Source: JAHQVK01 sp036788295
Lineage (GTDB): Bacteria; Myxococcota; Kuafuiibacteriia; Kuafuiibacteriales; Kuafuiibacteriaceae
DNA length: 64,000 nucleotides
Assembly (NCBI GenBank): GCA_036788295.1
Contig: DAIQNR010000005.1
Location: 62,001-126,000 of the forward strand
Reading direction: 5' to 3'
Shown here: in pieces, positions 63,341-64,000 of the stretch
How the letters are laid out: each line of letters begins with the position of its first letter
Numbering within the stretch: position 1 is the stretch's first letter
Made by a program: the position numbers and the translations under genes
The notes under the pieces: generated by a model
What the model was told of the DNA's origin: nothing
What the model saw: only the letters and a program-made list of their open reading frames with translations
The model's database searches: none

Positions 63341-64000
63341 ATGCGCTCGCTCTCGGTGGAGCTGTCGCGGGTGGCTCTCGCGTCGATGCTCGCCACCTTC
63401 GTCGTCCACTCCGCCATCCGGTACGCCCCCGGCGACGCCTCCGCGTGCGGCGACCTCTCCGAGCTGCCGAGCTTTTCCTCGTGGTGGGCCGGGGTGCTTC
63501 TGCTCGACCTCGGGCGCCCCTGCCACGGGCCGGCGGGCACCGTGCTCGGGCTGGTGGGGCCGGCCCTCGCCCGGACGTCGGCCCTGCTCTCGTTCGCGCT
63601 GCTGCTCTCGGGCGCGGTGGGCGCGCTCATCGCCCGAGGAGGCCGACTCGGGGCGGCGGCGCGGGCGGGCGCGGCGGCTCTCGGTGCTCTCCCCGCGTTC
63701 CTGCTCGCTTATTGGGCGGCGACCGCCGTCAACCTGTCCGTCGCCTCCTGCCGCGAGCAGGGGTCCTGCCCGACCTGGTTCCCCTTGCAGGAGCACGCCA
63801 GCTGGCTCCGCTTCTCGGTCGGCGCCATCGTGCTCGCGCTCGGCAGCGGCGCCGCCGTCGAGCTCGGACGGGGGATCGGCGCCGAGGTCGCTCGGGCGAG
63901 GCGAGCGGACTGGGTGCTGTTCGCGAGGGCGACCGGGGCGTCGACCCCTCGGGTGCTGTCGCGGGCGCTGTTCGGTCCGGTCTTCGCGCTCCTGCTCAAC
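63341..64000 (+). CDS. Oligopeptide ABC transporter permease, DppB-like (3' partial)
   Basis: The frame is open from the ATG at 63341 to the right edge with no stop (220 residues seen). The N-terminal helix and RYAPGDAS resemble DppB/OppB permeases. At about 185-215 the cytoplasmic coupling motif ARRADWVLFARATGASTPRVLSRALF matches the EAA loop. A large Cys-containing loop (residues about 35-65 and 130-150) differs from standard DppB. A GTG at 63317 is an alternative start. It pairs with the substrate-binding protein; the ATPase and second permease are presumably beyond the window. Confidence 0.8.
   Translation, partial: MRSLSVELSRVALASMLATFVVHSAIRYAPGDASACGDLSELPSFSSWWAGVLLLDLGRPCHGPAGTVLGLVGPALARTSALLSFALLLSGAVGALIARGGRLGAAARAGAAALGALPAFLLAYWAATAVNLSVASCREQGSCPTWFPLQEHASWLRFSVGAIVLALGSGAAVELGRGIGAEVARARRADWVLFARATGASTPRVLSRALFGPVFALLLN

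Overview
The window is very GC-rich DNA, densely packed with bacterial genes. Many starts are GTG, and neighbouring genes often overlap by 4 bases (GTGA or ATGA). The gene content points to a deltaproteobacterium-like organism, most likely Myxococcota or a relative. The clues are a cysteine-rich Dickkopf-like lipoprotein, an FHA-domain sigma-54 activator, a myxobacteria-style type IV pilus locus and many lipoproteins. No marker gene here fixes the taxonomy. A run of 100 Ns inside a tandem repeat shows that this is a draft assembly.

Left part (1-13605): the 3' end of an arsS-like radical SAM gene and an FHA/sigma-54 activator come first. They are followed by a flagellin glycosylation island bounded by two paralogous flagellin genes, both on the minus strand. 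Between the flagellins lie neuB, neuC, a Maf-type (DUF115) flagellin glycosyltransferase, a class I methyltransferase, neuA, a D-2-hydroxyacid dehydrogenase and a second methyltransferase-like gene. Together they would make a CMP-activated nonulosonic (sialic/legionaminic-type) acid, modify it and attach it to flagellin.

Middle left (14041-25118): an HD-like hypothetical gene, rlmH-comF, a Cys-rich lipoprotein, a weak proline-rich ORF, a Lys/Ala-rich histone-H1-like protein that overlaps an rqcH/NFACT gene, a DedA protein, a periplasmic transglutaminase, a hypothetical gene and a sodium/solute symporter.

Centre (25129-48287): a large type IV pilus region. On the plus strand are a prepilin peptidase with an unusual insertion, a histidine kinase and NtrC-type regulator pair, and pilMNOPQ. 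These run directly into a fused aroKB, a lipoprotein, a Roadblock protein, aroQ, efp, an accB-like gene whose biotin-accepting lysine is replaced by glutamine, and a GT4 glycosyltransferase. On the minus strand, read in transcription order, are pilB, pilT, pilC, pilS, pilR and a TPR protein. The major pilin pilA is not in the window.

Right part (48339-64000): aroE and ribF, then an alpha-glucan/trehalose group (glgB, treZ, glgX), a small helical protein and an aldo/keto reductase. Three consecutive lipoproteins follow, one with a long charged repeat helix that contains the assembly gap. The window ends in an oligopeptide ABC transporter (substrate-binding protein and a permease cut by the right edge). 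No tRNA, rRNA, CRISPR array, insertion sequence or integrase was recognised.
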